In this document: in pieces, positions 33,447-40,216 of the stretch
Numbering within the stretch: position 1 is the stretch's first letter
Layout of the letters: every line of letters starts with the position of its first letter
DNA from: Desulfobacteraceae bacterium
GTDB taxonomy: Bacteria; Desulfobacterota; Desulfobacteria; Desulfobacterales; Desulfosarcinaceae
DNA: 54,413 bases
Reading direction: 5' to 3'
NCBI GenBank assembly: GCA_013003715.1
Contig: JABDIN010000017.1
Coordinates: forward strand, 1-54,413
Program-made: the position numbers and the translations under genes
The notes under the pieces: model-generated
Told to the model about the DNA's origin: nothing
The model's database searches: none
The model's input: the letters and a program-made list of their open reading frames with translations, nothing else

Positions 33447-34237
33447 CCGGCACCGACATTCCCATTCTCGAGGTCAGCGAGGTGACCAAAACATTCGGCG
33501 GCATTATCGCCCTCAACGGCATCAGTTTTCACGTCAAGCCGGGGGAGATACTGGGTATCATCGGTCCCAACGGTTCGGGCAAAACCACGGTGGTCAACTG
33601 CATCACCGGTTTTATCAAAACCACGGCCGGTGATGTCCGTTTCAAAGGTCGCCGGATTACCGGAAAACCGCCGCATAAAATCGCCGCCATGGGAATCACC
33701 CGGACATTTCAAATCATGCGTCCCTACTATAGTCTCCCGGCCTACAAGAACCTGGTGATCCCGCTGTTCTCACCGCGTGCGCGAAAAACCGGGGGATGGC
33801 GGGGGGGCGGCAAACTGGGAGACCGCGACACGGTAAGCATCGATATCCTCGAGGAAATCGGGTTTGAACGGGATTCTTACGTTCCCTACAAGATCACCGG
33901 CACCCTGCCCACCGGATACCTTAAACGTCTCGAGCTTGCGAGATGCCTTGCACTGAAGCCGGAAGTGATTATTTGCGACGAGGTGTTTTCAGGCCTGAGC
34001 ATGAGTGAGATCGCCAGCATGGTCCCGCTGATCGAACGGTTGAAAATGGAAGGCATCACCCTGGTCATGATCGAACACCGGTTGAGGGAGCTGTTCCAGG
34101 TGGCGGACCGGGTCATGGTGTTGAATTTCGGGGAAAAGCTGGTGGAAGGTACGGCGACGGAGGTCATGGCCGATGAGCGGGTGAAAGCGGCCTATTTTGG
34201 TTCCGAACAGGTGGAGGAGGTGATGAAACATGCTTGA
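33443..34237 (+). CDS. livG: ABC ATPase (LivG)
   Basis: About 264 residues. Walker A is G-P-N-G-S-G-K-T, and the LivG-type R-T-F-Q-I-M follows the Q-loop. The signature normally read as L-S-x-G-x is degenerate here (T-G-T-L-P-T-G-Y-L-K-R-L-E-L-A-R), and Walker B is V-I-I-C-D-E-V-F-S-G-L. Loss of the L-S-G-G-Q serine/glycines together with the C-D-E Walker B suggests an asymmetric ATPase pair in which LivF carries the standard signature. ATG 33443 overlaps the livM stop and has GAGGTGG upstream; the frame opening at 33431 is disfavoured. Confidence 0.88.
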   Translation: MTGTDIPILEVSEVTKTFGGIIALNGISFHVKPGEILGIIGPNGSGKTTVVNCITGFIKTTAGDVRFKGRRITGKPPHKIAAMGITRTFQIMRPYYSLPAYKNLVIPLFSPRARKTGGWRGGGKLGDRDTVSIDILEEIGFERDSYVPYKITGTLPTGYLKRLELARCLALKPEVIICDEVFSGLSMSEIASMVPLIERLKMEGITLVMIEHRLRELFQVADRVMVLNFGEKLVEGTATEVMADERVKAAYFGSEQVEEVMKHA

Positions 34238-34976
34238 GGCAAGCGGGATGATGGTTTTTTATGAAAACATGCTGGCCTTGAACAATATCAGCATGAACTG
34301 CGAATCCGATCAAATCGTCGGTGTTTTCGGGGCGAACAGTGCCGGAAAATCCACCCTCATGTACGCCCTGTCCGGCATCATCCTCGACATAAAGAAAAAA
34401 GAACTGATGGCCGGCGGTGAACGCATCACCGTTGCCGGCGATGTCCTTTTCGACGGGAAAGCCCTTACCGGCGTCAAACCCAGCAAACGCGCCAAAATGG
34501 GTATCGTGTTGTGCCCGGAACGGCGACGAATTTTCAAGGAGAGCACCGTACTGGAAAATCTGAAAATCGGCGGCTATCTGGCCTCTCCCGCCAAGGCCAG
34601 AGATACACTTGAATTCGTATTCTCCGTCTTTCCCGTGCTCGATAAGCTAAAAAAACGCATCGGGGGATTTTTAAGCGGCGGTGAGCAACAGATGCTCGCC
34701 ATCGGGCGCGCCTTGATGGCGCAACCGAAAATACTGCTCCTCGATGAACCTTTACTGGGCTTGAGCCCATTGATGCAGGCCATGCTGATTCGGTCCACCC
34801 GGGATATCAGGGACCAGAAAAAGATTTCCATCATCATTACCGAGCAATACGCCCGGCCCGTGCTTCCCATTGTCGACTACGCCTATGTCCTCGAAAACGG
34901 TTCGGCGGTGCTGGAGGGAACCCGGAACGACCTCATGGACAACCCCGACGTACGCGCGGCCTATTTCGGGATATAG
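34230..34976 (+). CDS. livF: ABC ATPase (LivF)
   Basis: A 248-residue ABC ATPase. Walker A is G-A-N-S-A-G-K-S-T (LivF usually G-P-N-G-A-G-K), the signature L-S-G-G-E-Q-Q-M-L is intact, and Walker B is I-L-L-L-D-E-P-L-L-G-L. V-L-C-P-E-R-R-R-I-F lies at the Q-loop region where LivF proteins have the V-P-E-G-R stretch. An extra 15-residue or so segment (K-K-K-E-L-M-A-G-G) follows the first strand. It overlaps livG by 8 bp. It completes the livKHMGF importer. Confidence 0.9.
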   Translation: MLEASGMMVFYENMLALNNISMNCESDQIVGVFGANSAGKSTLMYALSGIILDIKKKELMAGGERITVAGDVLFDGKALTGVKPSKRAKMGIVLCPERRRIFKESTVLENLKIGGYLASPAKARDTLEFVFSVFPVLDKLKKRIGGFLSGGEQQMLAIGRALMAQPKILLLDEPLLGLSPLMQAMLIRSTRDIRDQKKISIIITEQYARPVLPIVDYAYVLENGSAVLEGTRNDLMDNPDVRAAYFGI

Positions 34977-35023
34977 GTCTTACACTTTATCCGAAGACGT
35001 TACCCAACGGAGAATAAATAAAG

Positions 35024-36679
35024 ATGTCTGCCCACACCGACGGAATTGAACAGGAGTTGATCCACACACGATTCGATGAGATGAGTGAAAAATACCCGGA
35101 CCGGACAGCCGTCATATTTCTGGGGGAACGCTTTTCCTATGCCCGGCTGCGAAGATTAAGCGAACAATTCGCCGGTGCGCTCACTCATTTAGGGGTGCAA
35201 AAGGGTGAGCGGGTCATGGTCTATATCAACAATTCCATCCAATGGGTGGTCGCCTTTCTGGGTATCCAGAAAATCGGAGCGGTGGTGGTGCCGGTTTCGC
35301 CCATCTACACCTCCCATGAAATCGAGTACATGGTCAAGGATTCCGGCGCCCGTACCATCGTCTGCATGGACACCAATTTCGGCTATGTGAAGGAAGTGTA
35401 TGAAAAAACCGATCTGAAACATGCCATCGTCACCAACCTGGTGGATCTCCTGCCCTGGTGGAAACGATCTCTCGGGTTTTTATTCGACAAGGTCCCTGGC
35501 GGAAGAGTTGAAAAGAGCCCGTGGGTACTCCCGTTCAACCGTTTCATCAAATGCGAACCCCTGAAAACCAACGCCGCCATCGATCCCCGCAACGATCTGG
35601 CTTACATCCTCTATACCGGCGGCACCACCGGGTTCCCCAAAGGGGTGCCGGGCAACCATGCCGGCATGACGTCCTATGTAAACGATGTCACGGAAGACGT
35701 GGCCGGGGATCACCTGAAAGAAGGGGCGGATTGCTATATCGCCGTCAATCCCTTGTTTCATATCATGGCCCTGGGACTTTTCATGGCCATCGGATTGAAC
35801 AAAGGCAACACCACCGTCCTGATGCCCCAACCCCAGGTGGATGCCATCCTGGAATCCATCGCCCGGTATAAGGTACGGTGGATGCTGGGCGTTCCCGCAT
35901 TGTACCGGATGATTTTGGAAAACGACCGGTTCGGCCAGTACAACCTCGATTCTCTGGCGTATTGTTTTTGCGGTGGGGATGTACTGCCGGAGGAAGTGAA
36001 AATCCGATGGAAGGCGCATTGTGATATCCCCATATATCAGGTGTACGGGTCCACCGAGGTCGGCCATGTGACTTACAGCCATATCGGTAAGGAGCCAAGG
36101 CCGAGATCAATCGGGTATGTGCTCAACAGCCGGAAAGCCATCATCATGAATCCCGAAACCCTCACCCCTGTAAATCGGGGGGAGAGCGGGGAACTCTGGG
36201 TGACCTCTCCCCACGCACTCAAGACATACTATAACAAACCCGAAGAGACCCGAAAGACCTATATCGAACATGACGGCCTGATCTATTGCCGCATGGGAGA
36301 TTTCATCATCGAGCATGAAGACGGCGAACTGGTTTACGTGGAACGGTCGGCGGACATCATCAAGCATAAGGGGTATCGTGTGTCCGCCTCGGAAGTGGAG
36401 GCCGTCCTCCAGGATCACACCACCGTTGTGGGCGCCTGTGTGATCGGTATTCCGGATGAACGCGTGGGCGAACGCATCAAGGCCATCGTGGTCCTGAAGG
36501 AAGATGCCAAGGGAGTGGGCGGGGCGGAACTGATCAAATGGTGCCGTGACCGGCTGGCCTCCTACAAGGTTCCCGCGTATGTCGAATTCCGGGACATGCT
36601 CCCCAAATCGAAAGTGGGAAAACTCCTGCGGCGGGAAGTTCGGGATGATGAAAAACGGCGAATGACCAAAACCGGTTAG
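35024..36679 (+). CDS. Acyl-CoA synthetase / AMP-dependent ligase
   Basis: A 551-residue ANL-superfamily enzyme. The P-loop A3 is Y-I-L-Y-T-G-G-T-T-G-F-P-K-G-V (residues 194-208), and A5 is Y-G-S-T-E-V. The A7/A8 region reads G-D-F-I-I-E-H-E-D-G-E-L-V-Y-V-E-R-S-A-D-I-I-K-H-K-G-Y-R-V-S, and the C-terminal K-S-K-V-G-K-L-L-R carries the lysine for adenylation. It activates a carboxylic acid as acyl-AMP and then acyl-CoA. Lying directly behind livF, it suggests that the importer takes up a carboxylate that is then CoA-activated, rather than a branched-chain amino acid; an inference. GGAG about 10 bases before ATG 35024. Confidence 0.88.
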   Translation: MSAHTDGIEQELIHTRFDEMSEKYPDRTAVIFLGERFSYARLRRLSEQFAGALTHLGVQKGERVMVYINNSIQWVVAFLGIQKIGAVVVPVSPIYTSHEIEYMVKDSGARTIVCMDTNFGYVKEVYEKTDLKHAIVTNLVDLLPWWKRSLGFLFDKVPGGRVEKSPWVLPFNRFIKCEPLKTNAAIDPRNDLAYILYTGGTTGFPKGVPGNHAGMTSYVNDVTEDVAGDHLKEGADCYIAVNPLFHIMALGLFMAIGLNKGNTTVLMPQPQVDAILESIARYKVRWMLGVPALYRMILENDRFGQYNLDSLAYCFCGGDVLPEEVKIRWKAHCDIPIYQVYGSTEVGHVTYSHIGKEPRPRSIGYVLNSRKAIIMNPETLTPVNRGESGELWVTSPHALKTYYNKPEETRKTYIEHDGLIYCRMGDFIIEHEDGELVYVERSADIIKHKGYRVSASEVEAVLQDHTTVVGACVIGIPDERVGERIKAIVVLKEDAKGVGGAELIKWCRDRLASYKVPAYVEFRDMLPKSKVGKLLRREVRDDEKRRMTKTG

Positions 36680-36694
36680 ATAGGAGATTACCCC

Positions 36695-37210
36695 ATGACA
36701 AACATCCTTGAAAACACCCGAATCCTGGCCGTGGATGATGAACCGGATATTCTGGAAACCCTGGAAGACCTACTGGCCGGCATCAAGGGATTGACGATTG
36801 AAACCGCCGAAGACTATGACGGCGGATTTCACCTGCTCCGCTCCTGGACCTATGATGCCGTAATCCTAGATATTATGGGCGTCCGTGGTTTTGATCTGCT
36901 CAACACATCGGTTCACCGGGGATTTCCCACCATTATGCTCACCGCCCATGCCTTGTCGCCTGAAAGCCTGAAAAGATCGATCGAACTGGGTGCGCGTGCC
37001 TATCTGCCCAAGGAAAAAATGGACGATATCGTCTTGTTTCTGGAAGATGTGGTGTCGCTGAGCAGGAAAAACGTGCTGGGAAGGATGATGGACCGGCTCG
37101 GTCCCTATTTCACCAGGCGTTTCGGGAAAGACTGGCGGGAAAGCGAAAAATCTTTCTGGGAAAAGGTTGAATCCGGAAAATATGATGAGGGTCCGGTCAT
37201 CCTGACATAG
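36695..37210 (+). CDS. Receiver-domain response regulator without output domain
   Basis: A 171-residue protein. Residues 8-125 are a CheY-like receiver: acidic pair in A-V-D-D-E-P, phospho-acceptor aspartate in D-A-V-I-L-D-I-M-G-V-R-G, threonine in M-L-T-A-H and the conserved lysine in Y-L-P-K-E-K. The remaining 45 residues form a helical tail rich in charge (W-R-E-S-E-K-S-F-W-E-K) and carry no known DNA-binding or catalytic domain. AGGAG 9 bases before ATG 36695. It ends the liv cluster, 15 bp after the synthetase. The neighbouring kinase (26.6 kb) is a candidate phosphodonor; it may act as a phosphate sink or modulate a partner protein. Confidence 0.85.
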   Translation: MTNILENTRILAVDDEPDILETLEDLLAGIKGLTIETAEDYDGGFHLLRSWTYDAVILDIMGVRGFDLLNTSVHRGFPTIMLTAHALSPESLKRSIELGARAYLPKEKMDDIVLFLEDVVSLSRKNVLGRMMDRLGPYFTRRFGKDWRESEKSFWEKVESGKYDEGPVILT

Positions 37211-37242
37211 TACCGGGCCCGGATTACTCACCTGCCTGAAAA

Positions 37243-37277
37243 TGCATAAATTGTCAATTGGATTTACAATTTATGCA
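37243..37277. terminator. AT-rich inverted repeat between convergent genes
   Basis: TGCATAAATTGT (37243-37254) pairs perfectly with ACAATTTATGCA (37266-37277) around an 11-base loop. It lies between the receiver gene (plus) and the alkyltransferase-like gene (minus), overlapping the last codons of the latter. A bidirectional terminator is plausible, though it lacks GC richness. Confidence 0.5.
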
Positions 37278-37617
37278 AATATGGGGATTCATCACAGCCT
37301 ATTCCGGGTTCCGGCCGCCAGAGATACCGATCCAGATCGATGGTTTCCTGTCGATCAAACACGACCCCTTCCTTTTCAAGTAACTGCCGCTGAACCTCAT
37401 AACCCTGAGAGGGTTTCAGGGATATCCGTCCCAAACGATTCACTATCCGGTGCCAGGGCAGGCCGTCTTTTTCCGAACTCGAATGTAACACCCGCGCCAC
37501 CTGCCGCGCGCCCCTGGGATTTCCGGCCATGGCGGCAATATAGCCGTAGGTCGCCACCTTTCCTTTTGGGATTTGCCGGATGAGATTTTTTATCGTCTGT
37601 GTAAATACGGTTGGCAT
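37264..37617 (-). CDS. Alkyltransferase-like protein (ATL; MGMT-like without the active cysteine)
   Basis: About 117 residues with the MGMT DNA-binding fold: I-P-K-G-K-V-A-T-Y-G-Y-I-A, G-N-P-R-G-A-R-Q-V-A-R-V-L, then P-W-H-R-I-V-N. The acceptor-cysteine motif P-C-H-R is P-W-H-R, the known ATL signature. ATL proteins bind O6-alkylguanine without repairing it and hand the lesion to nucleotide excision repair. Start ATG 37617 is chosen by homology; upstream the frame runs to 37668. The region just upstream is occupied by a copy of the palindromic repeat, which could affect its promoter. The short basic tail is ordinary. Confidence 0.88.
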   Translation of the reverse strand: MPTVFTQTIKNLIRQIPKGKVATYGYIAAMAGNPRGARQVARVLHSSSEKDGLPWHRIVNRLGRISLKPSQGYEVQRQLLEKEGVVFDRQETIDLDRYLWRPEPGIGCDESPYLHKL

Positions 37618-37663
37618 TGTCGAACTCAAAATGGTGGATGATTTGAAAAGCGCCTTTTTATGA

Positions 37664-37745
37664 AACATTCAAAGGTATGCTGTCGGTTTATAATCACTTT
37701 ATCATTAAGGTGATCCTTAAAAATGGACAGCATACCGCCATTTAA
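37664..37745 (+). repeat. Interspersed palindromic element, copy E (core only)
   Basis: GGTATGCTGTC (37674-37684) and GACAGCATACC (37726-37736) form a perfect 11-bp inverted repeat. CATTCAAA before and CGCCATTTAA after it match the inner part of the longer copies. The outer arms are missing. Confidence 0.65.
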
Positions 37746-37760
37746 TACCTTGATTCCAGG

Positions 37761-37832
37761 CCGATTGGTGCGTGGAACGCACCCCACACGGTTGGTTCGC
37801 GACACCGGATAGCAGTTGCCGGTGCCGTCCGC
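37761..37832 (+). repeat. 72-bp direct repeat, left copy
   Basis: Matches 38758-38829 at 63 of 72 positions. It begins CCGATTGGTGCGTGGAACGC; GGTGCGT-GGA-ACGCACC is a small perfect hairpin inside it. The two copies lie in the same orientation on either side of the toxin-antitoxin region. Confidence 0.75.
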
Positions 37833-37928
37833 GATGGGGATATTTTAAATCCTCATCGCCTTCAATGTGTCATGATTCGTTGGCGTAATTTATATATTAA
37901 TGGACCCCATTGGTCCTTGGAATCAGGT

Positions 37929-38186
37929 TCAGCGATATACATTTTTTCGATGTCCAACTTTAATAATCCAAACTGTAAGTTCCTTATCTTGTATGGAATA
38001 GACAATGCGATAATTTCCTTGCCGGATACGGTAAAGTTCATGGCCAGTGAGTTTTTCACAGCCTGTTGGGCGAGGATCATCCTTAAGGTTTTCAACACGA
38101 GAAAGGATTCTTTTCAAATCGTGTTTGGAAACTTTTTTAAGTTCCTTCCAAACCGATTCTTTGAAATAAACCTCATATTCGGCCAT
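37929..38186 (-). CDS. RelE/ParE-family toxin
   Basis: An 85-residue RelE-fold protein: Y-E-V-Y-F-K-E-S-V-W-K-E-L-K-K at the start, P-R-P-T-G-C-E-K-L-T-G-H-E-L-Y-R-I-R-Q-G-N-Y-R-I-V-Y-S-I in the centre, then V-I-K-V-G-H-R-K-N-V-Y-R at the end. These residues are the canonical RelE core (R-x-R-x-G-x-Y-R-I-x-Y and the terminal G-H-R-x-x-V-Y). Such toxins cleave mRNA on the ribosome (RelE) or poison gyrase (ParE); the terminal H-R-x-x-V-Y tyrosine favours RelE. It overlaps the antitoxin gene by 14 bases, so antitoxin is made first. Confidence 0.88.
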   Translation of the reverse strand: MAEYEVYFKESVWKELKKVSKHDLKRILSRVENLKDDPRPTGCEKLTGHELYRIRQGNYRIVYSIQDKELTVWIIKVGHRKNVYR

Positions 38187-38406
38187 CGTTTTTTAACCTT
38201 TTGACCATTTCAGAGAAACTAATCAGCGGTTCATCAGCCCTTTCCTCAAACGCTGTTATATCCTCGGCATCCTCGGCAAGGGCTTCCTTGACGGCCGCAT
38301 TTACAAGGTCAGAAATTGATCTGGAAGTTTCTATAGATTTTAATTTCAATGCCTTATGTATAACAGGATCGAAATACACAGTGGCACGTTTTGCGGGTGT
38401 TTCCAT
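38173..38406 (-). CDS. Ribbon-helix-helix antitoxin partner
   Basis: A 77-residue antitoxin. The N-terminal R-A-T-V-Y-F-D-P-V-I-H-K-A-L-K-L-K-S-I-E-T-S-R-S-I-S-D-L-V-N-A-A-V is a CopG-like ribbon-helix-helix; the C-terminal half (A-E-D-I-T-A-F-E-E-R-A-D-E-P-L-I-S-F) is the acidic toxin-binding tail. It is encoded upstream of the toxin with a strong GGAGGTGAC before ATG 38406. A palindrome about 30 bases upstream is the likely operator for autorepression. The pair is a complete type II module. Confidence 0.86.
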   Translation of the reverse strand: METPAKRATVYFDPVIHKALKLKSIETSRSISDLVNAAVKEALAEDAEDITAFEERADEPLISFSEMVKRLKNDGRI

Positions 38407-38435
38407 AATGTCACCTCCTAAGTTGATGTGAAACT

Positions 38436-38453
38436 ATAACGTCCAGACGTTAT
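38436..38453. promoter_or_regulatory. Operator palindrome of the toxin-antitoxin operon
   Basis: ATAACGT-CCAG-ACGTTAT has perfect 7-bp arms and lies 30-47 bases upstream of the antitoxin start, where RHH antitoxins bind. A further GACGTC follows immediately. Confidence 0.6.
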
Positions 38454-38757
38454 GACGTCAAGGTTCATTTTTAAGGCGAAAACTCGGCCCGGTGGCCGAA
38501 TAGATGGCGGGTGGCACCGTCAACTGGTTGCAGGGGGCTGTCCTTCCGGTCGTTGTGGTCTCTTTTATCACAATCCAGCCGTCGCAGACAAAATCTTTTA
38601 CGGCGGTGTCGGTCCAAAACGCCTGCTGTGAAGGTCCGGATCTGTTTTTGGACATTTCGGCCTATTAACGTAGCTTGTAGGGTGCGTTATACGCACCAGG
38701 TTGCGATGTCCTATTGAAGATTATCATTTTAATCCTAAGTTCCTGTCCATCCCAATG
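38454..38757. other. Stretch without a supported gene
   Basis: Contains a 65-codon minus-strand frame (38458-38655) lacking a ribosome binding site and family similarity, and a small hairpin GGTGCGT-TAT-ACGCACC near 38685-38702 that resembles the hairpin inside the 72-bp repeats. Confidence 0.4.
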
Positions 38758-38829
38758 CCGATTGGTGCGTGGAACGCACCCGACAGGGTTGTTTCGCGAC
38801 ACCGGCGAGCAGTTGCCTGTGCCGCCTGC
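38758..38829 (+). repeat. 72-bp direct repeat, right copy
   Basis: The partner of 37761-37832, same orientation, 63/72 identical, ending directly before copy C of the palindromic element. Confidence 0.75.
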
Positions 38830-38830
38830 A

Positions 38831-38980
38831 TTGATACAAGGTACGGAGATAATGTCAAAAGACAAAATCCAAATGCCTGATGAGGTATGCTGTCATTTTA
38901 TCTTCACTTTACGATCAATGCGATCCTATAAAATGGATAGCATACCACCATTTGAAATTTGAGCTTTGTCATTTGACATT
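38831..38980 (+). repeat. Interspersed palindromic element, copy C
   Basis: TTGATACAAGG leader at 38831, palindromic core 38851-38980 (AATGTCAAAAGACAAAATCC ... TTTGTCATTTGACATT), closely matching copy B over its whole length. The 70-bp right tail seen in copies A, B and D is absent beyond TTCGCCTG. Confidence 0.75.
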
Positions 38981-39074
38981 CGCCTGTAGCTTTCCCCAGC
39001 AGGGAAGGTGGATGTTATCCGGATATACGCATTAAAAACGGCCCGTGTCACCCCGGTACCCCGCCAACTCCGAC

Positions 39075-39103
39075 TTGCCCTCGGCAGTGGCATTTGTTAG
39101 TGT
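39075..39103 (+). promoter_or_regulatory. Weak sigma-70 promoter candidate for the sensor operon
   Basis: TTGCCC (39075-39080), 17-base spacer, TAGTGT (39098-39103), about 110 bases before the lipoprotein gene. Confidence 0.3.
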
Positions 39104-39210
39104 ATCATCTTCCGGAAAAACAACGGTATGATGTCGTTGTTGGTCAAACCCTATTCGCCCTGATGTTGGATGATCAGGGGGGACACAACCTGTTGTGTGA
39201 GCATTTCCCA

Positions 39211-40209
39211 ATGAAACGGCTCGGATTCAAGGTTATTCTCTGCATTGTAACGGTTTTCCTATTGCTCAATTGCGCGGAGGACACTTCCAACGATGTGGCG
39301 GTTGTGACGGCGGATGCCCAGCGGATAAATCACCGGTTAAAAGAAATTCGCGGCACCATCGAACGCCTGAAAATCAAGGCCATCGATGTTCTCCACCATG
39401 TGGAAAAATACCAGGATGGGCTTTATGACAGTAAGCGGTACGCTTTTTTCAAAGATACGGTTTTCTATACACCGGAAAATGACGGGTTCTGCGAGGTCTG
39501 GGCATCCGGTATTGTGCCGGTGGACGAGGTTCTGTTTTCAAAGATCAAGGCCCTCGAGAATCTTTGCACGGACATGGATCGAATTTACCACGAAAACAAT
39601 ATATTTTCGGCTGTTTACCTGAACACCAAGTCGTCTGTTGTCGTTGCCTTTCCGTATGCATCCACCAATACCTACCTGAAACCCGAACTGGATACCCGGC
39701 AGGCCTGGGTGACCTACTGGGCTGCCGACGCCGATCACAATCCGGACAGAAAAACACTTTGGGTGGGACCGTATCTGGATGCCCTGGGGTATGGGTATAT
39801 GGTGTCCATCATCACTCCTGTCTACCGCGGTGACCGGATGGAAGCAGCCATCGGTTTTGATATCACCTGTGAATCATTGCGGGATCTGTTTCTTGCGGAT
39901 ACCCGCCGCAATCTGATGCTGATCAATGAAAAGGGCTATTTAACGGCGGCCAATGCGGGTTGCAGTAAACTTATCGGCATCGAAGGGCCGGGCAGCCATG
40001 ATTACCTGGAAAAAGCGTCTGAAAATCGTCCGGCCCCCGAGAAATTCAACCTGCATATAAATTCCAACCGGATCATCAGGGAGCTAGCCGCAAAGGTCGC
40101 CGCCACAACAGCGCCCTTCGATCTGGTCCTTGGAGGCAGGCCATACAAAGTGATCCATGCCGGAATCGAGGATGCCGGCTGGTATTTGGTGGAATTGAAA
40201 GGATCGTGA
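39211..40209 (+). CDS. dCache-domain sensor lipoprotein
   Basis: About 332 residues. The N-terminus M-K-R-L-G-F-K-V-I-L-C-I-V-T-V-F-L-L-L-N-C is a lipoprotein signal with lipobox L-L-N-C (Cys near residue 21). The rest is a periplasmic double-Cache fold: long first helix (residues 35-85), then S-A-V-Y-L-N-T-K-S-S-V-V-V-A-F-P-Y-A-S and V-T-Y-W-A-A-D-A-D-H-N-P-D-R-K-T-L-W-V-G-P-Y-L-D-A-L-G, with A-A-I-G-F-D-I-T-C-E-S-L closing the membrane-distal module. There is no transmembrane helix or output domain, so it must signal through a partner, most likely the kinase gene that begins 7 bp downstream. The ATG at 39211 is chosen because it opens the signal sequence. Confidence 0.78.
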   Translation: MKRLGFKVILCIVTVFLLLNCAEDTSNDVAVVTADAQRINHRLKEIRGTIERLKIKAIDVLHHVEKYQDGLYDSKRYAFFKDTVFYTPENDGFCEVWASGIVPVDEVLFSKIKALENLCTDMDRIYHENNIFSAVYLNTKSSVVVAFPYASTNTYLKPELDTRQAWVTYWAADADHNPDRKTLWVGPYLDALGYGYMVSIITPVYRGDRMEAAIGFDITCESLRDLFLADTRRNLMLINEKGYLTAANAGCSKLIGIEGPGSHDYLEKASENRPAPEKFNLHINSNRIIRELAAKVAATTAPFDLVLGGRPYKVIHAGIEDAGWYLVELKGS

Positions 40210-40216
40210 GTCGGCC

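Noticed and set aside
38458-38655. 65-codon minus-strand frame beside the antitoxin gene
   Set aside because: No ribosome binding site and no family similarity; may be a decayed remnant.
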